A DNA stretch of 64,000 nucleotides, taken from assembly GCA_935421135.1 (NCBI GenBank), contig OW285187.1, forward strand, positions 30,995,818-31,059,817, given 5' to 3'. The notes beneath the pieces are model-generated. The model worked only from the letters and a program-made list of their open reading frames with translations, was not told the DNA's origin and searched no databases. A program made the translations under genes and the position numbers. This DNA comes from Bugulina stolonifera (taxonomy: Eukaryota > Bryozoa > Gymnolaemata > Cheilostomatida > Bugulidae). Of the stretch, positions 63,119 to 64,000 are shown piece by piece; position 1 is the first letter of the stretch; each line of letters starts with the position of its first letter.

Positions 63119-63489
63119 TGTAGAAATTTGCATGTCAAAATATTTATGTATAATTAAGAGTTTCATGCAAAAAATACCTGGCCCCACCTCAATTGCTAGA
63201 AATCTTTATAAAAAGGGAGGTTGCTTCTGTACTATATATAAAGCGTGTGCTTTTACATATACATTGTCCTGTCAGTTGATGCTTGGATTTCAATAAAGAC
63301 ACATCGATACTACTTATAGAGAGACATCTTTCGTAGCTAAGATCAGTTCCAGCTCTTGGTCCCATTGAGCCTTGATGCCTGAACTATCTACTAAGGCAGA
63401 ACATACTCTTTCTCAAGAATGGTCTAAGCATCAACTCGGGACCTATGGGTGGTCTTAGTTCAGCCCATCCCTGGCCAAAAACAACTACA
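63119..63489 (+). mobile_element. Probable solo LTR (about 370 bp)
   Basis: Contains a TATATATAAAG box at about 63234-63243 and, some 50 bp later, CAATAAAGACACATCGATAC, shared with the (ca)ATAAAGACACATC region of the 36.4-kb LTR. Proposed ends are TGTAG...CTACA. Spacing of TATA, polyadenylation signal and downstream U5-like sequence is LTR-like. Ends and target duplication are uncertain, and no internal genes are present in the window. Confidence 0.55.
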
Positions 63490-63521
63490 GTACGCATTGC
63501 AAAAATATGTCAATACGCTAT

Positions 63522-63556
63522 GTTGTCATTTCAGGGGGGTCCCCTGAAATGACAAC
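63522..63556. repeat. Perfect 16-bp-arm hairpin
   Basis: GTTGTCATTTCAGGGG is followed by a 3-nt loop (ggt) and its exact reverse complement. It could be the core of a small foldback element or a terminator-like hairpin; no U tract follows. Confidence 0.9.
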
Positions 63557-64000
63557 GCGGTGCATTATTTTAAAAGAATTACCACTGTAGGCATTGGGTT
63601 AATAATCATTGAAGCATGATTCATCAATGATGAAGGCCACAATGTGTGCCTTTTTCATTGGCTAATTGTGATGTTTTCCAAGAGTCAGCCTTTATTGCAG
63701 TGATTGTCTTCTCTTGATCATTTTAACAGTGCAATTGGAGTTGTCTTCTCTTGTGCCCAGCAAAGTGAAACTCATAATGTTTCCATTGCATAGAAATTAT
63801 TTTAGACTGATGTTTAGGATGCTTTGTGATAGCACCTAGATATGTGAACAAAACTTGCATCAGCTACCTAATATAGAGATTGATATTTTAGCTGGCAAGA
63901 AATCAAAGCTAGCGAGTATTGTTATTTGCAATGCAATAGCGTTCCTGTTGGTTAAAGTGAATCCAACATGCATCATTAGAAAATACTTCTCTACTCATGA
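63557..64000. other. Right-edge sequence, no gene
   Basis: AT-rich, with two close direct copies of TTGTCTTCTC (about 63704 and 63741) that belong to a motif recurring across the window. Nothing else is supported. Confidence 0.4.

Noticed and set aside
1..64000. CRISPR arrays, operons or other prokaryotic features
   Set aside because: The window is eukaryotic; the tandem arrays have no unique spacers and the genes are spliced.

Overview
This is animal nuclear DNA. The genes are split by short GT-AG introns, the background is AT-rich (about one third GC by eye), gene density is roughly one per 8 kb, and five kinds of interspersed element are present (Penelope-like, LINE, SINE, solo LTR, DNA transposon). 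The host genes (an FMRFamide/sex-peptide-type GPCR, an Hv1-like channel, TAB1, UBE2S, ARL6IP1, an MAO-like flavoenzyme) indicate a non-vertebrate metazoan, probably marine. I cannot fix the phylum; a bilaterian or placozoan/xenacoelomorph-grade animal fits better than a sponge.

Layout. 0.8-2.2 kb (-): single-exon peptide-type GPCR. 8.1-9.0 kb: broken Penelope-like endonuclease. 14.2-21.8 kb (-): large Hv1-like voltage-sensor protein, reconstructed from eleven phase-compatible exons. 26.0-29.7 kb (+): TAB1, seven exons. 30.2-32.4 kb (-): UBE2S, five exons, with a tRNA-type SINE in its last intron. 33.9-39.3 kb (+): ARL6IP1, six exons, whose 3.5-kb first intron is filled with nested LINE pieces and a solo LTR. 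40.0-44.2 kb (-): MAO-like amine oxidase, ten exons, tail-to-tail with ARL6IP1. 45.6 kb: a near-perfect 65-bp-arm hairpin. 48.6-50.3 kb (+): TATA-driven proline-rich repeat protein with PPxY motifs and a C-terminal C2H2 finger.

The most unusual object is a 9,021-bp element at 50829-59849. It has about 1.2-kb terminal inverted repeats, begins AG and ends CT, and is flanked by an exact 6-bp duplication (CTCACA). The outer parts of the TIRs are an extreme CCG/CGG-rich island in an AT-rich genome. Inside are two divergent, intron-containing genes separated by a 1.4-kb array of roughly 10-bp words: a (-) gene for an unrecognised 269-aa basic/Cys-rich protein, and a (+) gene for a 334-aa IkB-like ankyrin protein. 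I see no transposase, integrase or polymerase, so it is either non-autonomous or uses an unrecognised mechanism. A mobile element carrying an IkB-type NF-kB-inhibitor look-alike is the main candidate for something undescribed here.

The right end (59.9-64 kb) holds a Tc1/mariner-type MITE, an LTR relic, a second LTR, a short perfect hairpin, and no gene I can support. Exon boundaries are inferred from splice sites, phase and known protein families; no search or RNA data was available.
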